Below the pieces are notes generated by a model that had not been told where the DNA came from, made no database searches, and saw nothing but the letters and a program-made list of their open reading frames with translations. The position numbers and the translations under genes were made by a program. Positions 1 through 7,615 of a DNA stretch of 64,000 nucleotides are shown in pieces. The stretch covers positions 26,623-90,622 of IMG/VR virus record IMGVR_UViG_3300034196_000019. One strand, 5' to 3'. This DNA comes from a virus. The stretch's first letter is position 1; each line of letters begins with the position of its first letter.

Positions 1-786
1 GCTATTTATAAGGGGTTCTGGGTACACCTTAAATCTTTCTACAGAGAAGACATCTCTGCTTACACCTACGCATATAAGAGGGTTTATTATGATAGGCGTA
101 TGGATCTTGCGGAGATTGAGGATGAAAGAAAACAGGCTACTCAGGGTGTCACGGTGATGTGGGAGGGTATAGAAACCCCACTTAAATCTCTCTGTGATTT
201 GTATAGTAGAGATTATGAGGTTATACGAGATAGACTAAATAGTTGGGCAGGAGGCACAGTCTACAGTCGAGTAATCTATGATGAAAATCCTTATGTTTCA
301 TTCGAGCTTGCTGGAGCCGGAGGGGTGGTGTACCAGTTTAGTAATAAAAATGAGCTGGTAGACTATCTTGGAACTATTAACATAAGGGTAGATGAATACT
401 TACCTCTTTGTGGTGGAAGTCTTGTTGTGCTTAAGGAGCTTATACGGGACCATAAGCGTACTGATACTAGAACCCTTTACACAATAGGAGAGGTTACAGG
501 ATACAAGGAATTCTGGTATCGACACTATGAGACTACCGAGTCTAGAGTTACCGAGAACATGAGCAAACATAACCTACCATTCGTTGAGGCTGTTCAGTTG
601 CCAATCCAGAGGATCAAACGACTGGTTGTCAATGGTGAGACAATGTTAGTGAAGAATATGTGGCAGTCTTATGGTCTAGATGCAAAGCTCTGCAATACAA
701 TCAGAAGCCAAAAGAAGCTGACATTTATTCAAACTCTCAATATTATGGGAGTACCCATTCAAGGGTTATCGATCCAACCCGTGTAA
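1..786 (+). CDS. 3' part of an HTH-repeat protein, possible homing endonuclease relative (partial)
   Basis: The frame is open from the first base, so the true start lies outside the window; 261 codons are visible. The protein shows repeated units of the kind 'W/NGxxxxLKxLxxxYxxxxxxxRxRL' (near visible residues 55-80 and again near the C-terminus, 'VNGETMLVKNMWQSYG'). These resemble the helix-turn-helix (NUMOD-like) DNA-binding repeats that follow nuclease domains in phage homing endonucleases; the HNH protein at 9386-10171 has a similar unit. No nuclease domain is visible in the part present. It is the only rightward gene left of 2.3 kb and ends at a strong terminator. Function is inferred from repeat appearance only. 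Confidence 0.5.
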   Translation, partial: AIYKGFWVHLKSFYREDISAYTYAYKRVYYDRRMDLAEIEDERKQATQGVTVMWEGIETPLKSLCDLYSRDYEVIRDRLNSWAGGTVYSRVIYDENPYVSFELAGAGGVVYQFSNKNELVDYLGTINIRVDEYLPLCGGSLVVLKELIRDHKRTDTRTLYTIGEVTGYKEFWYRHYETTESRVTENMSKHNLPFVEAVQLPIQRIKRLVVNGETMLVKNMWQSYGLDAKLCNTIRSQKKLTFIQTLNIMGVPIQGLSIQPV

Positions 787-795
787 AATACACTC

Positions 796-820
796 GCCCA
801 CCAATTGGTGGGCTTTCTTT
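796..820 (+). terminator. Rho-independent terminator after the partial gene
   Basis: Perfect 7-bp stem GCCCACC/GGTGGGC with an AATT loop, followed by a T-rich tract. It lies ten bases after the stop codon of the rightward gene. The same stem family (GCCCACC) is used at 40081. Confidence 0.85.
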
Positions 821-2256
821 TACCTATAGAAATCCTCGCATACCCCTTGTATTGCCTAGCAATGAATGTATACTACTTAAGGCGAGGTAGCATTACTTGG
901 AGACAATCACCAACCCTGCATGAAATTTAAACTCCCTGGAAATTAGCTTTGTATTCGTTGGGTGTTATTGTTTATCTTGGGGAGCAAATCCTGAGATAGT
1001 TCATATTCTATCGTCTCGATAGGAATGGGGCTTGATAGGATGTGCTGGGACAATAGACCCCCTCTATCATAATCGCAAAATCCGTTGAGCTACTCTATTA
1101 GCTCATATACCGACCCCCCAATGCTACGCATTGGCTATATCTATCACTTATTGCAACGCAATGTATTAAGACTATCAATGAACTATACTACTTGACTATT
1201 ATATTCTTCTCTGAATGGACCTCAAGAATCGTCAATTTAACAAGCGGACGGGCATATTGTAGATTATGCGAAGTCTTGTTACACTTGTAACAGAGGTTTA
1301 TGCACACTTGACAGACCTTTGTCAACCAATGATAAATCATTGAATAATACTATACCATCAGCATTACTGATAGCTTATACCCTTCCCTTCGTTTACGAAG
1401 AACATTCTCCCACTCATAGCATATTATATTCTTCTCAGATAAGAATTGATAATGAATTGTAGCTATTATGTTCTAATCTTCGATTAGGAAATACAATTGG
1501 ACAAGATATATTAATTATTGGCGAGATATTCTCTTGTGATGCAAGAAAGTAGTTGATTTAGTTTAGATAGAAAAGTGTGCTTAACATATCGAGAGAGTAG
1601 GGAACATATAAGCAGTAATAATAAGTTACTAACAGTAAGTAAGCCTTATAGAGAGGATATCCCAGGGGTAGATAACAATACTCACTGCTATGCAGTGGAT
1701 AAAGAGCCTATTACCACAAGAATTAGCACAATACAAGAAGGTATTCGAGGAGTGTAAATACTATTCTTTGCATGAGCAAAGAATAGGAACAATATATCCA
1801 CAGTTTCACTGCGTAGGCCATATGTTATAAGGCTTTCACTATTATAGAGGTATGGTTATATACAGAGAGGAGTAGCTCTATATTCTGTGCTGTAGCACAG
1901 GACAGTGTAAACTATTGGCGCTGCCAATGAGTGGTGCTGATACATGCCTTGCATGTGATATGAGTAATGCTTTCACTGCAATGCAGTGGATACAAGAATG
2001 TTCCATGTGTCTCACATGAGATAAGATCAAGATCACAAGCTAGAGCTTGGATTTGTGTTGAATCTATTTTTATTTAACTGCGACAGCAGGAGCGTATGTG
2101 GTGTTATCAAGATCGCAAGATCAAAGGCGTACACTCTCCATTGCCCTGCAATGTGCTTACTCTGTCCAATGCGTTCGCATTGAATATACATACTCCTCTA
2201 TCATTCTGATAAAGACAGCTAGAAGTAATTATATCAGACAAATACTGTTGACAAAG
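821..2256. other. Gene-free region carrying an array of about 25 mini-hairpins
   Basis: This 1.4-kb stretch lies between a rightward and a leftward terminator. I found no convincing gene in it. It holds many perfect short inverted repeats of different sequence but the same build (stem 5-7 bp, loop mostly 3-4 nt). Stems with at least 6 bp and a 3-4 nt loop start at 1008, 1118, 1277, 1327, 1473, 1683, 1761 (11-bp stem), 1885, 1914, 1942, 1974, 2004, 2139 and 2167. Weaker ones start at 1087, 1150, 1308, 1357, 1387, 1428, 1532, 1626, 2036, 2078, 2111 and 2199. From 1885 to 2211 the centres step by 28-33 bases with one 41-base gap. Candidate roles are a structured non-coding RNA, an origin or other replication element, or binding sites for a structure-specific protein. 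Confidence 0.8.
847..874 (+). promoter_or_regulatory. Candidate rightward promoter facing the hairpin array
   Basis: TTGTAT and TATACT are separated by 16 bases, the spacing used by most other promoters seen in this window. It would drive transcription rightward through 880-2256. The -35 box is imperfect and there is no direct proof of use. Confidence 0.35.
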
Positions 2257-2277
2257 AAAAGCCCCAATGAAGGGGCT
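2251..2277 (-). terminator. Terminator ending the long leftward early unit
   Basis: Read leftward, AGCCCC/GGGGCT closes a six-base loop and is followed by TTTTCTTT. It lies just past the stop codon of the last leftward gene at 2283. Confidence 0.85.
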
Positions 2278-2282
2278 AATAA

Positions 2283-2447
2283 TTAAATCTTAACAAGATG
2301 GGAGAAGTCTCTCCCTAGGTCTTGGAACCACCTACCGGAATTGTGCCAATAATAAACACAGTACTCCATAGGAATTTCATTTATAGATTTATAGAAATTC
2401 CCAAACTCATCAGTGTGAGTGGCACCTGTGGGGGTTTTCTTATTCAT
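2283..2447 (-). CDS. Small unknown protein (54 aa)
   Basis: Starts at an ATG two bases downstream of the TGA of the preceding gene, with a GAGG ribosome site about ten bases upstream. A longer reading from 2567 is possible, but that stretch is better explained by the gene at 2449-2607. The protein is rich in aromatic and acidic residues in its second half. Family not recognised. Last gene of the leftward unit. Confidence 0.7.
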   Translation of the reverse strand: MNKKTPTGATHTDEFGNFYKSINEIPMEYCVYYWHNSGRWFQDLGRDFSHLVKI

Positions 2448-2448
2448 G

Positions 2449-2607
2449 TCAACAGACCTCGTTAAGAATTTGCAACTCGTTATAGGCATTATACAGTAAC
2501 ATGTTGTCTGTGTATAAGATAAATGCAGCGTCTCTTGATTCTTCTTCATCAAAGCTTGATATTTCAATCACCTTACTATTCAGTAAGAAAATAAGATAAT
2601 ATCTCAC
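2449..2607 (-). CDS. Small unknown protein (52 aa)
   Basis: GTG start at 2607 overlaps the TGA of the upstream gene (GTGA junction) and has GGAGG about five bases ahead. The protein has a hydrophobic start (RYYLIFLL) followed by an acidic, leucine-rich helix-like segment. Tight coupling to both neighbours supports it as a real gene. Function unknown. Confidence 0.65.
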   Translation of the reverse strand: MRYYLIFLLNSKVIEISSFDEEESRDAAFILYTDNMLLYNAYNELQILNEVC

Positions 2608-2840
2608 TCTTCCTCCGTTATGAACAAACAGTTCAGAGCTTCAAGATCCACATAGTGACCATTACCAATAGTACCTTTACCTACACGATCAATTTTAACG
2701 TGGGTATTATTGCTATATTTTGGAGTTGTCACCCAGAATTTATCGTCAATCTTTACAGAAACAGGGCGTCCTTTAGCACCAGGAACTTTCATTGTGAAAG
2801 CTTGCTTTGCAATAAGTTCTGTACCCTGCTTCATATTCAT
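2604..2840 (-). CDS. Unknown small basic/beta-rich protein (78 aa)
   Basis: First gene behind the promoter at 2899-2926. The sequence alternates basic and hydrophobic residues (KVPGAKGRPVSVKIDDKFWV), which suggests a small beta-barrel, but no family is recognised. A second ATG two codons in could be the real start. The last codons overlap the next gene. Confidence 0.75.
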   Translation of the reverse strand: MNMKQGTELIAKQAFTMKVPGAKGRPVSVKIDDKFWVTTPKYSNNTHVKIDRVGKGTIGNGHYVDLEALNCLFITEEE

Positions 2841-2898
2841 GGTTTGAATCCTTATGTTGTTTACTTTGGAACAATCTGTTCCGTTTTTGTATGTGTCT

Positions 2899-2926
2899 AT
2901 TCTATCATTCTAGCCCTCTGTGTCAA
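2899..2926 (-). promoter_or_regulatory. Sigma70-type promoter for the 2283-2840 genes
   Basis: Leftward TTGACA (2921-2926), 16-base spacer, TAGAAT (2899-2904). The same box pair recurs at 6212, 9355 and 40121. Confidence 0.75.
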
Positions 2927-2991
2927 CAGAAAATACGAAGAAATGTTGGATATTTTGAAAGTATTTTCACCGCAAGAATTTATGCTTATAT

Positions 2992-3018
2992 CCTCTATAG
3001 GGTTTTATCTTATAGAGG
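2992..3018 (-). other. Hairpin spanning the stop codon of the HTH gene
   Basis: Perfect 8-bp inverted repeat CCTCTATA/TATAGAGG with an 11-base loop that contains the TAA of the gene at 3010. There is no U-run, so it is more likely an mRNA-end stabiliser or weak terminator than a classic terminator. Confidence 0.45.
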
Positions 3019-3807
3019 ATTTGCATTTTCTTGTGACAAAAGTGGGACATTTGTGTCACACATATACTCTGTGCCCTGCACAGTCTCTTGAATTTCTTGA
3101 GGCACCCAACGATATACAGTGCGTCTAGTCACTCCTAGAATGCTTGCGATACTCTTAACAGAACGACCCTGGCTCTTCATAATCAAAGCCTTCTCACTAT
3201 TAGGAACCACCCAACCAGATGTCTCTTCGATCTTCTCGATATCTAGCTTACTAGATAATGCCTCACCACTAAGCATCTCTAGCTTCTCAGATTGTTCCTT
3301 AGCTAATAGCTCTAACCCGTCTACTTTCTGTTTCAATTTGCTAAATGCTGACACACTGGTAAGCCCCGACATAATTGAATCACTATTCCTCACAGCCTTC
3401 TTAAGCTCGACAGAAAGATGCCCAAACCTTTGCTTACCAAACGAATCAGGCAACACTTTAACAACATAAGGGTTATGCCTCCATGTCTTGCTCCTTGCCT
3501 CTAGCACCCTCTCAGGGTCTTGATTATGCTCAATTGCTGCATAGATTAAACTCTCATCGGGGAGACAGTTGTTATCTACTTGATATGTATATGCACTCAC
3601 TCCAAGCTGTTTGCTAATAGTGAGAGTGGTGCTATTGTCTTTCATCTGCTTAAAAGCCATCAATTCTGCCTTCTTAGCGGCACTAAGTACAGCCTTGTGC
3701 CCATCATCAAATGATAGCAATAAACTGTTGGCCTCAATCACTCTTCGATAAGCCTCCTCTTTTGTCACCGTTGGGACAATTTCAAACTGTGCATATTCTT
3801 CAGTCAA
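3010..3807 (-). CDS. DNA-binding protein with C-terminal helix-turn-helix
   Basis: 265 aa with a TTG start placed directly after the TAA of the upstream gene; GGAGG lies seven bases ahead. The middle is helical with a leucine-rich stretch near 160-190. Residues about 205-240 (ALIMKSQGRSVKSIASILGV then TRRTVYRWV) match a resolvase/Hin-type helix-turn-helix. No catalytic domain is seen, so a transcription regulator or homing-type DNA-binding partner are both possible. It shares the junction sequence TAATTGACTGAAGA with the gene upstream. Confidence 0.7.
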   Translation of the reverse strand: MTEEYAQFEIVPTVTKEEAYRRVIEANSLLLSFDDGHKAVLSAAKKAELMAFKQMKDNSTTLTISKQLGVSAYTYQVDNNCLPDESLIYAAIEHNQDPERVLEARSKTWRHNPYVVKVLPDSFGKQRFGHLSVELKKAVRNSDSIMSGLTSVSAFSKLKQKVDGLELLAKEQSEKLEMLSGEALSSKLDIEKIEETSGWVVPNSEKALIMKSQGRSVKSIASILGVTRRTVYRWVPQEIQETVQGTEYMCDTNVPLLSQENANPL

Positions 3808-4515
3808 TTAGTACCTCCAGGAGGTTTTTAAACTCTCAAGTGTTTTGTCTCTCAATTCAACCCTATTCCTCTCGTTCATCTCATCTCTATCGTCCTGCAG
3901 ATGCTTTGTGTAAAGCCAATCAATGTCTTGTTGTACGCAGAGGTAAGCTAAGGCCTGAGTCCATTCTTTATCTTTATGGTCATACCTAATCAACTCGGAA
4001 CAAACTCCAGTATCCAACAAGATATCAATATCTACCTTCTTAGACCAACCAAATAGACTGAAGATTTCTGTAATAGCAACAGCATCTTGATATCTGGACT
4101 CAGGAATTAACGAAGAATTGATTGTCTCATACTTATGTTTTGCCATCTCCACAAGCCCTTCAGCCTGGAACACAGCAAATGATAACACTGCTCCGAGTAA
4201 CTGAGTTTCTAGTCCCGTAGGCGCCTTTAACCACTCCCCACGCACCCTATACCTATCAAAGGCATCTAGTAGGAGTTTCTCTGTTTTCCGAGCGTTATCT
4301 GAAGGCATAGACAACACCTTTACAGTAGTTATACCGCTTGCTGTCTCAATATTGCTAACCCTTCGATTAGGATCAGCAGAGACGCCAACTTTCACCATTC
4401 CAAGGGCATTGACTAGGACATATACCTCTTCTTTACTACCTGAAGCGATAGCCTCTTGCAGGTCTCCGCTAAAGCGGTTTGCTATATCATTAATTTGCTT
4501 ATAGTCTTCAGTCAA
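3808..4515 (-). CDS. T5orf172 / GIY-YIG-superfamily domain protein
   Basis: 235 aa, TTG start immediately after the TAA of the gene at 4516. Residues about 30-95 carry the T5orf172 (MUG113-like) pattern: 'VYVLVNALGMVKVGVSADPNRRV', a helix, then 'EKLLLDAFDRYRVRGEWL'. This fold belongs to the GIY-YIG nuclease superfamily and is common in phage and mobile-element proteins of uncertain role. The C-terminal 120 residues are not recognised. A second, broken copy of the domain lies at 31237-31830. Confidence 0.75.
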   Translation of the reverse strand: MTEDYKQINDIANRFSGDLQEAIASGSKEEVYVLVNALGMVKVGVSADPNRRVSNIETASGITTVKVLSMPSDNARKTEKLLLDAFDRYRVRGEWLKAPTGLETQLLGAVLSFAVFQAEGLVEMAKHKYETINSSLIPESRYQDAVAITEIFSLFGWSKKVDIDILLDTGVCSELIRYDHKDKEWTQALAYLCVQQDIDWLYTKHLQDDRDEMNERNRVELRDKTLESLKTSWRY

Positions 4516-4680
4516 TTAATAATACCCTTTCCGATTGTTTACATATCTACGGTTGTGTTCTCTTTGTAGCCTATCATGTCGTTCTTGCTGCTCTTTCTGA
4601 GACATGTGGCGTAGCCAACCTAGCCCAGTTCCTGTACATTCTCTACACTTGCAAAGGTTATACGGCTTCACCTCTTCCAT
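4516..4680 (-). CDS. Small cysteine-containing protein (54 aa)
   Basis: ATG at 4680. The N-terminal part has a CxCxxC pattern (CKCREC) followed by TGTGLG, like a small zinc or rubredoxin-like knuckle; the rest is very basic and Gln/Arg-rich. Its TAA directly abuts the TTG start of the next gene. Function unknown. Confidence 0.65.
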   Translation of the reverse strand: MEEVKPYNLCKCRECTGTGLGWLRHMSQKEQQERHDRLQREHNRRYVNNRKGYY

Positions 4681-4721
4681 TAATTCCTCCAAATGAGAAT
4701 GCCCTCAAGAGAGGGCTGTTG

Positions 4722-5114
4722 TTAATCATAAGCATAGTACAATGTAGGTTCCACATCCTCTTCATACAGAGAATAACCAATAAAGGTTTTATCTGCTAGC
4801 TTCTCGACGTATGGTGTAATCCAATCAAAGAATGCCTCAATTTCCCCATCATAGTTCTTAAGATCAGATCGACTGCAAAGGAACCATTGCTTTGCGATAT
4901 CATCATACTTAAAGCTCGTTGTAGCGAAAGGTTGGTGGTAGTAGCTTGAGCAAGTCAACAAAGCACCCCACCGCGGCTTATTGAATAGAGGGTGATTGGG
5001 TAGGTATACTGGGTACTCTTCCTCTCCCACCATCCCTTTCAATAAGTCCACCACATCATCAGGAACATCCTCTTTCAGTGTCACCTTTACAAACATCTCT
5101 GTATACATGCCCAT
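4722..5114 (-). CDS. Conserved-looking phage protein of unknown function (130 aa)
   Basis: Compact, aromatic-rich protein with an even mix of helix and strand and no signal peptide. The start MGMYTEMFVKVTL has a clear ribosome site. Followed by a short GCCCTC/GAGGGC hairpin at 4701-4716. I do not recognise a catalytic motif. Confidence 0.8.
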   Translation of the reverse strand: MGMYTEMFVKVTLKEDVPDDVVDLLKGMVGEEEYPVYLPNHPLFNKPRWGALLTCSSYYHQPFATTSFKYDDIAKQWFLCSRSDLKNYDGEIEAFFDWITPYVEKLADKTFIGYSLYEEDVEPTLYYAYD

Positions 5115-5135
5115 ACTATTTATCTCCTATTTTGA

Positions 5136-5324
5136 TTAAGGGTTCCCAGCTTTCCAAATACCTTGTTCCTCCCTCCTACGTTCAATTTCCAACAGCTCAG
5201 CCTCTTGCTGTTCATCGCTCATATTTTGCTTATAAGCAGCCTTGCGCTTCTTTAGCCAAGCCGCTTTCCCAAGAGAGATAAGGGCGTCTGCATTAGATGA
5301 GATACGTTGTTCCAGGGTAATCAT
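5136..5324 (-). CDS. Small charged coiled-coil-like protein (62 aa)
   Basis: ATG overlaps the TGA of the upstream gene (ATGA). It is very rich in Lys, Arg, Glu and Gln, and the second half reads as one long helix. Unknown function. Confidence 0.7.
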   Translation of the reverse strand: MITLEQRISSNADALISLGKAAWLKKRKAAYKQNMSDEQQEAELLEIERRREEQGIWKAGNP

Positions 5325-5527
5325 TCAACCTCACGCACTCGCTCAAATACGAGATTGTAGCACTCTAGAACCTCTTCTGACCTTGCTAGAGACCAAGGGA
5401 GAATAGCTGAAGTACTTACTCCCCATTTACCCTCAATATTATTATTCATACAGATAATTTCTCTTTTGTCCACAGTACCAATTACTTCTTGCCAAGTACC
5501 GTGATCAATATATTCCACTTTAATCAT
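5321..5527 (-). CDS. Small unknown protein (68 aa)
   Basis: Good ribosome site (CAGGAGAT) ahead of the ATG at 5527. The sequence suggests a small beta-strand domain followed by a helix (EEVLECYNLVFERVREVE). Translationally coupled to the next gene. Confidence 0.7.
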   Translation of the reverse strand: MIKVEYIDHGTWQEVIGTVDKREIICMNNNIEGKWGVSTSAILPWSLARSEEVLECYNLVFERVREVE

Positions 5528-5552
5528 TTCGTATCTCCTGTTTATTAATTAT

Positions 5553-5800
5553 TCAAACATAACACAAAGAAAAGCTAAAGAACCAAACGCCCATATTCTC
5601 GCTATATTCTACCTTTGGCTGCTTAGTTTCAGGGAGAGCCATCTTGTAGCACAAGCGGAGGCAAGCAATCTCTGAACCGTACACGTACATTGTGTTGTCA
5701 ATTTGCTCGCATACCACTATGTAATAGTACGTACATCCTCTTTTGTGAAGGCTTTGTAAGAGGAAGCAAGATGGGAAAGTTGAATTTTAGTGGCTTGCAT
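5553..5800 (-). pseudogene. Small unknown gene split by an apparent single-base frameshift
   Basis: An ATG at 5800 with AAGGA upstream opens 27 codons (MQATKIQLSHLASSYKAFTK...) that end at a TAG. The next frame, overlapping at about 5720-5735, continues with convincing protein (YYYIVVCEQIDNTMYVYGSE...) down to the TGA at 5553. Joined by a -1 shift, the pieces give one protein of about 82 aa. There is no classic slippery heptamer at the junction, so a mutation or a sequence error is more likely than programmed frameshifting. An in-frame ATG 19 codons further upstream is an alternative start. Confidence 0.5.
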
Positions 5801-5984
5801 GGTGGTAAGTCCTTTGGTACGTTTCTGTTTGGTATGTGAGTATTCTAACAGAACCATCAGCCTATGCAAGTATTATTCTCTCAGACTACCTATTATTTCA
5901 AAGAGAAACAGCCTATTTCTAATGCTTTTTAGCCCCTAAAAGGCGCGATAATCTTTTGTCTAGACTATCCTACTGCTTAAGGGT

Positions 5985-6173
5985 TTAGTCCTCTAAATAG
6001 CTATCAGGAACGTCATTCTCTGCATCTTCAAAACCAGCGCAATAAGCTGAGTGACCACCTTCTTTATGCTCTGAGCACCAGTCACTGTAATCAATCTTGA
6101 TATTACCATTGATATAATCATTATAACCAAGATCATATGCTTTTTCATTTACATTGAGTTGTTCAGTAGTCAT
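5985..6173 (-). CDS. Small acidic protein (62 aa)
   Basis: The ATG at 6173 follows GGAG at nine bases and sits about 40 bases behind the promoter at 6212-6239. The protein has two repeats of a tyrosine/glycine pattern (AYDLGYNDYINGN and AYCAGFEDAEND) typical of small phage proteins. Function unknown. Confidence 0.75.
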   Translation of the reverse strand: MTTEQLNVNEKAYDLGYNDYINGNIKIDYSDWCSEHKEGGHSAYCAGFEDAENDVPDSYLED

Positions 6174-6211
6174 CTTCTCAATCTCCAGGGTTATTTGCTT
6201 TCTTGTGACTA

Positions 6212-6239
6212 ATTCTACAGCACACATATTCCCTGTCAA
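6212..6239 (-). promoter_or_regulatory. Sigma70-type promoter for the 62-aa acidic protein
   Basis: Leftward TTGACA (6234-6239), 16-base spacer, TAGAAT (6212-6217). It lies just downstream of a strong terminator, so it restarts transcription. Confidence 0.75.
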
Positions 6240-6270
6240 CAGATATTTTCATGAGAATTGAGATTATTTT

Positions 6271-6299
6271 AGACAAAGAAAAGCCCCGCAAAGCGGGGC
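6271..6299 (-). terminator. Rho-independent terminator
   Basis: GCCCCGC/GCGGGGC stem with an AAA loop and, read leftward, a TTTTCTTT tail. It ends the block of genes 6307-8738. Confidence 0.9.
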
Positions 6300-6306
6300 A
6301 GTATTC

Positions 6307-6669
6307 TTAAGCGGCAACAGCTTGAACATTCTGAAATTCTGTAGTACCCCCAGCAGACGGTGTACCACCTGAACCAGGGCCTCCATTATTAGGACCACCC
6401 CCCTTTGGAGGCTTTCCACTAGGAGGACGCGGCTTGTCATCTCCATTAAGTCCTTTCATCTTATGATAAAGCCACGCATAGCGTTTCTGAGACTCTTTGT
6501 CAAGAGGAAAGCTAACGGAGATGCTGCCGTCTTCTTTCACAAGCACACTAACCTGTTTAAAGCCTTCAGATTCCTGGAATTTGTACGCCTCCAGCAAGCT
6601 AGGAGCGACGATAGACAATATGTGACCACTGATACGCATTAGAGATTGATCAATCTTATGATTACTCAT
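6307..6669 (-). CDS. Unknown protein with Gly/Pro-rich C-terminal tail (120 aa)
   Basis: Residues 1-78 look like a small globular domain. Residues about 79-110 are low complexity (PPSGKPPKGGGPNNGGPGSGG), a flexible linker or tail. It overlaps its upstream neighbour by four bases. Last gene before a terminator. Function unknown. Confidence 0.75.
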   Translation of the reverse strand: MSNHKIDQSLMRISGHILSIVAPSLLEAYKFQESEGFKQVSVLVKEDGSISVSFPLDKESQKRYAWLYHKMKGLNGDDKPRPPSGKPPKGGGPNNGGPGSGGTPSAGGTTEFQNVQAVAA

Positions 6670-7109
6670 TTGATGTCCTTTTTGGTAGGAGTTTCTGGTT
6701 CTTGCAACTCTTTCTTAGCCTTAGCAAGAAGCTGCTTAAGTACATCTACTCCATCGCTTGCTAAGTCTTTAGCCACAGGATTCTCGATTAGCTTCTCAGT
6801 GCCATAAGCTGCCACCATATAGTACATTGTCTTTTCACTTGGGACAAGATTAGCAATTAGAATTGACAACAAACTAACCGGAATCAACTTAAAACACAGA
6901 CTGCTGATACGCTTACATGTGGAAATTTTCTTTACCATGTCTTGTTTCTCATCTTCTGATGCCCATACCGTGGCACTATCAAATGTACCAGACAAGAACC
7001 CAAAGCCGGCGGCGGTAGACACAAGAAGGCCAATTGAGCCAAGTATGCCAAAAGTCGCTGAAATACTAGGCAGTACACCAATCAAATATACAATCAATAC
7101 TAAGCTCAT
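6666..7109 (-). CDS. Membrane protein, unknown (147 aa)
   Basis: Three hydrophobic segments (about residues 2-24, 26-45 and 75-92) are separated by a charged loop, and the C-terminal 50 residues are a charged helix. Suggests an inner-membrane protein; super-infection exclusion or host-membrane takeover are guesses. Overlaps both neighbours by four bases. Confidence 0.75.
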   Translation of the reverse strand: MSLVLIVYLIGVLPSISATFGILGSIGLLVSTAAGFGFLSGTFDSATVWASEDEKQDMVKKISTCKRISSLCFKLIPVSLLSILIANLVPSEKTMYYMVAAYGTEKLIENPVAKDLASDGVDVLKQLLAKAKKELQEPETPTKKDIK

Positions 7110-7288
7110 TTGCTCTCCCCTTTTAGTAGTTCTTTCATAAAATTATCGAGCGCAGCAGACTTCTCACAGGATAGGGCACCAATAGCCACTCCGGATGTAA
7201 TTTGAGAATATTTACCGTCTTCAATATCCCGAAGCATGCGGTAAGCTCGGTCCTTTAGGTCATAAATATCAATAACGATAGCAGCCAT
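7106..7288 (-). CDS. Small unknown protein (60 aa)
   Basis: The ATG at 7288 (MAAIVIDIYDLKDRAY) sits after GGAAAT, directly behind the stop of the 50-aa gene upstream. A longer reading from 7384 overlaps that gene and is less likely. Mostly helical. Unknown function. Confidence 0.6.
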   Translation of the reverse strand: MAAIVIDIYDLKDRAYRMLRDIEDGKYSQITSGVAIGALSCEKSAALDNFMKELLKGESK

Positions 7289-7292
7289 TATT

Positions 7293-7445
7293 TTATTTCC
7301 ATTCTGTAAAGTGAGTACGATTCCATCGTTGTTTTCTCTGCTCAAGAGACCAGTAGCCGCTTTTATACATAATAATACCGACAAATGTAGATACTATAAA
7401 CAGTACGATCAGGCCAGCCTGCAAAAATACTTCCCAATGTAACAT
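7293..7445 (-). CDS. Small single-pass membrane protein (50 aa)
   Basis: ATG at 7445 with GAGGAGAG about five bases ahead. One hydrophobic segment (VFLQAGLIVLFIVSTFVGII, residues 6-25) is followed by a basic tail (EQRKQRWNR), giving an N-out or N-in anchor with a cytoplasmic basic end. Function unknown. Confidence 0.65.
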   Translation of the reverse strand: MLHWEVFLQAGLIVLFIVSTFVGIIMYKSGYWSLEQRKQRWNRTHFTEWK

Positions 7446-7456
7446 GTTCTCTCTCC

Positions 7457-7615
7457 TCAAATCTGTTTAATTAGCTTAGCTTTACTTAGATCACTAGGAT
7501 CATCCACGCAAAGAGTAGCAAGCCATACGGAGGAAGTCAAGCGAGACTTGATGTGAATCACGCCTACATTCTCGCCCATGGCTTTATACATTCCGTGCAA
7601 TCGTGTTGTGATCAT
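7457..7615 (-). CDS. Small unknown protein (52 aa)
   Basis: The ATG at 7615 overlaps the TGA of the upstream gene. Small alpha/beta-looking sequence with no recognised motif. Confidence 0.6.
   Translation of the reverse strand: MITTRLHGMYKAMGENVGVIHIKSRLTSSVWLATLCVDDPSDLSKAKLIKQI

Noticed and set aside
1575-1757. 60-codon rightward open frame inside the hairpin array
   Set aside because: No ribosome site, composition unlike the neighbours, and it runs across hairpins at 1626 and 1683. Likely chance.
821-2256. CRISPR array or tandem repeats
   Set aside because: The elements share shape and spacing but not sequence, so there are no direct repeats as a CRISPR array requires.
821-2256. N4-type virion RNA polymerase hairpin promoters
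   Set aside because: Stem and loop sizes are similar, but N4 promoters have conserved sequence around the hairpin and this is absent here; no large virion RNA polymerase gene is in the window.
2098-2286. 62-codon rightward open frame at the end of the array
   Set aside because: Crosses four hairpins and the leftward terminator; no ribosome site.
2655-3128. 157-codon rightward frame
   Set aside because: Lies opposite two leftward genes and a promoter; low-complexity hydrophobic composition typical of antisense frames.
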